Assembly: GCF_905147365.1 (NCBI RefSeq) | Contig: NC_056423.1 | Coordinates: forward strand, 7,048,501-7,112,500 | Direction: 5' to 3' | DNA: 64,000 bases | Source of the DNA: Aricia agestis | Lineage: Eukaryota; Arthropoda; Insecta; Lepidoptera; Lycaenidae | Shown here: positions 63,632 to 64,000 of the stretch, in pieces | How the letters are laid out: each line of letters opens with the position of its first letter | How positions within the stretch are numbered: the first letter of the stretch is position 1 | Position numbers and translations under genes: made by a program | Notes under the pieces: model-generated | What the model saw: the letters and a program-made list of their open reading frames with translations, nothing else | Database searches by the model: none | What the model was told of the DNA's origin: nothing

Positions 63632-64000
63632 TGTTACGTGCTAGGGTTCGAGGATTTGGAGAGAAAGACCTGGTGACTCTCTTGAAGACTTTATTAACAC
63701 TGCACTAAACACTAGGTCACAACACTTAGCACTAAGTCCAAACACTAATCACTAGGTCCAATCACTAAGCACTATCACTGTCCTAGGTCGTAGCCAAGTC
63801 GCAGGTTTCACTGGTTCACTCACTATTGATCACTTGATGTCGCCTTGAAGATCGCTCTGATTGAACTGAACTGCCGGACCTGCCTGCGGCTCTTTTTATA
63901 TGGCGAGACGAATTCCAGAAATTTCCCGATTCACGTAAACAAGTAAACAACCGTGGGAAATTTCTAGGCGGCTCGGGCATGTACCACAATAAAACTGCCG
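63632..64000 (-). mobile_element. Gypsy-like LTR, partial at the window edge
   Basis: On the minus strand the 3' end reads CTAGCACGTAACA. Going upstream there is AATAAAGTCTTCAAGAG (poly(A) signal), and earlier CCATATAAAAAGAGCCG (TATA box, 63893-63901 on the plus strand) followed about 30 nt later by CAGTTCAGTTC (initiator). This order is that of an insect LTR promoter and terminator. Internal coding parts lie beyond the window, so solo versus full-length is undecided. Confidence 0.7.

Overview
This window looks like intergenic or intronic DNA of a moth or butterfly. It is AT-rich and crowded with short interspersed elements, MITEs, Helitron ends and LINE tails of kinds common in Lepidoptera. 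I found no convincing host protein-coding exon. The order assignment rests on repeat style, the insect-type tRNA-derived SINEs and the TTAA/TAA-flanked DNA elements, so it is an inference.

The dominant feature is a complete Maverick/Polinton (polinton-like virus/transposon) at 9278-26192 (16,915 bp). It is bounded by a perfect 6-bp target duplication (GATATG at 9272-9277 and 26193-26198). Its long terminal inverted repeats have an outermost 336 bp that I read as identical. It carries the full virus-like gene set with intact frames: protein-primed DNA polymerase B, DDE integrase with chromodomain, A32-like packaging ATPase, adenain-type protease, major (double jelly-roll) and minor (penton) capsid proteins, and a PLA2-domain protein. 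It also has a DUF8207-type protein, an RNase H-fold nuclease-like protein, a single-BIR (IAP-like) protein and several unknowns. Gene order: left TIR, orf297(+), orf98/orf147(+, probably one spliced gene), RNase H-like(+), then integrase(-), orf171(-), DUF8207(-), ATPase(-), then PLA2(+), protease(+), minor capsid(+), small ORF(+), major capsid(+), orf218(+), PolB(+), then BIR(-), right TIR. These supply replication, integration, packaging, capsid building and maturation, plus possible suppression of host cell death. The most striking detail is that the protease frame has no ATG. It is entered in the -1 frame exactly at an A AAA AAC slippery heptamer four codons from the end of the PLA2 gene, suggesting programmed frameshifting that makes a PLA2-protease fusion.

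Left flank (1-9271): MITEs, Helitron and SINE copies, a (CGTG)n microsatellite and a LINE 3' tail. Right flank (26199-64000): many TIR elements (hAT-like, piggyBac-like with TTAA, PIF/Harbinger-like, foldback), about nine copies of one poly(A)-tailed SINE-like family with pyrimidine-rich centre, tRNA-derived SINEs, a 5'-truncated LINE coding fragment (49230-49808), a GC-rich palindromic TIR family (38.2, 58.6 and 60.1 kb), a 200-bp (TA)n tract and a gypsy-like LTR at the right edge.

A second viral relic is a 368-codon open frame (55330-56436) for a superfamily 1 helicase of the alphavirus-like RNA virus group, probably virga/nege-like. It is followed by two poly(A) tracts and begins at a 47-nt palindrome abutting a MITE end.
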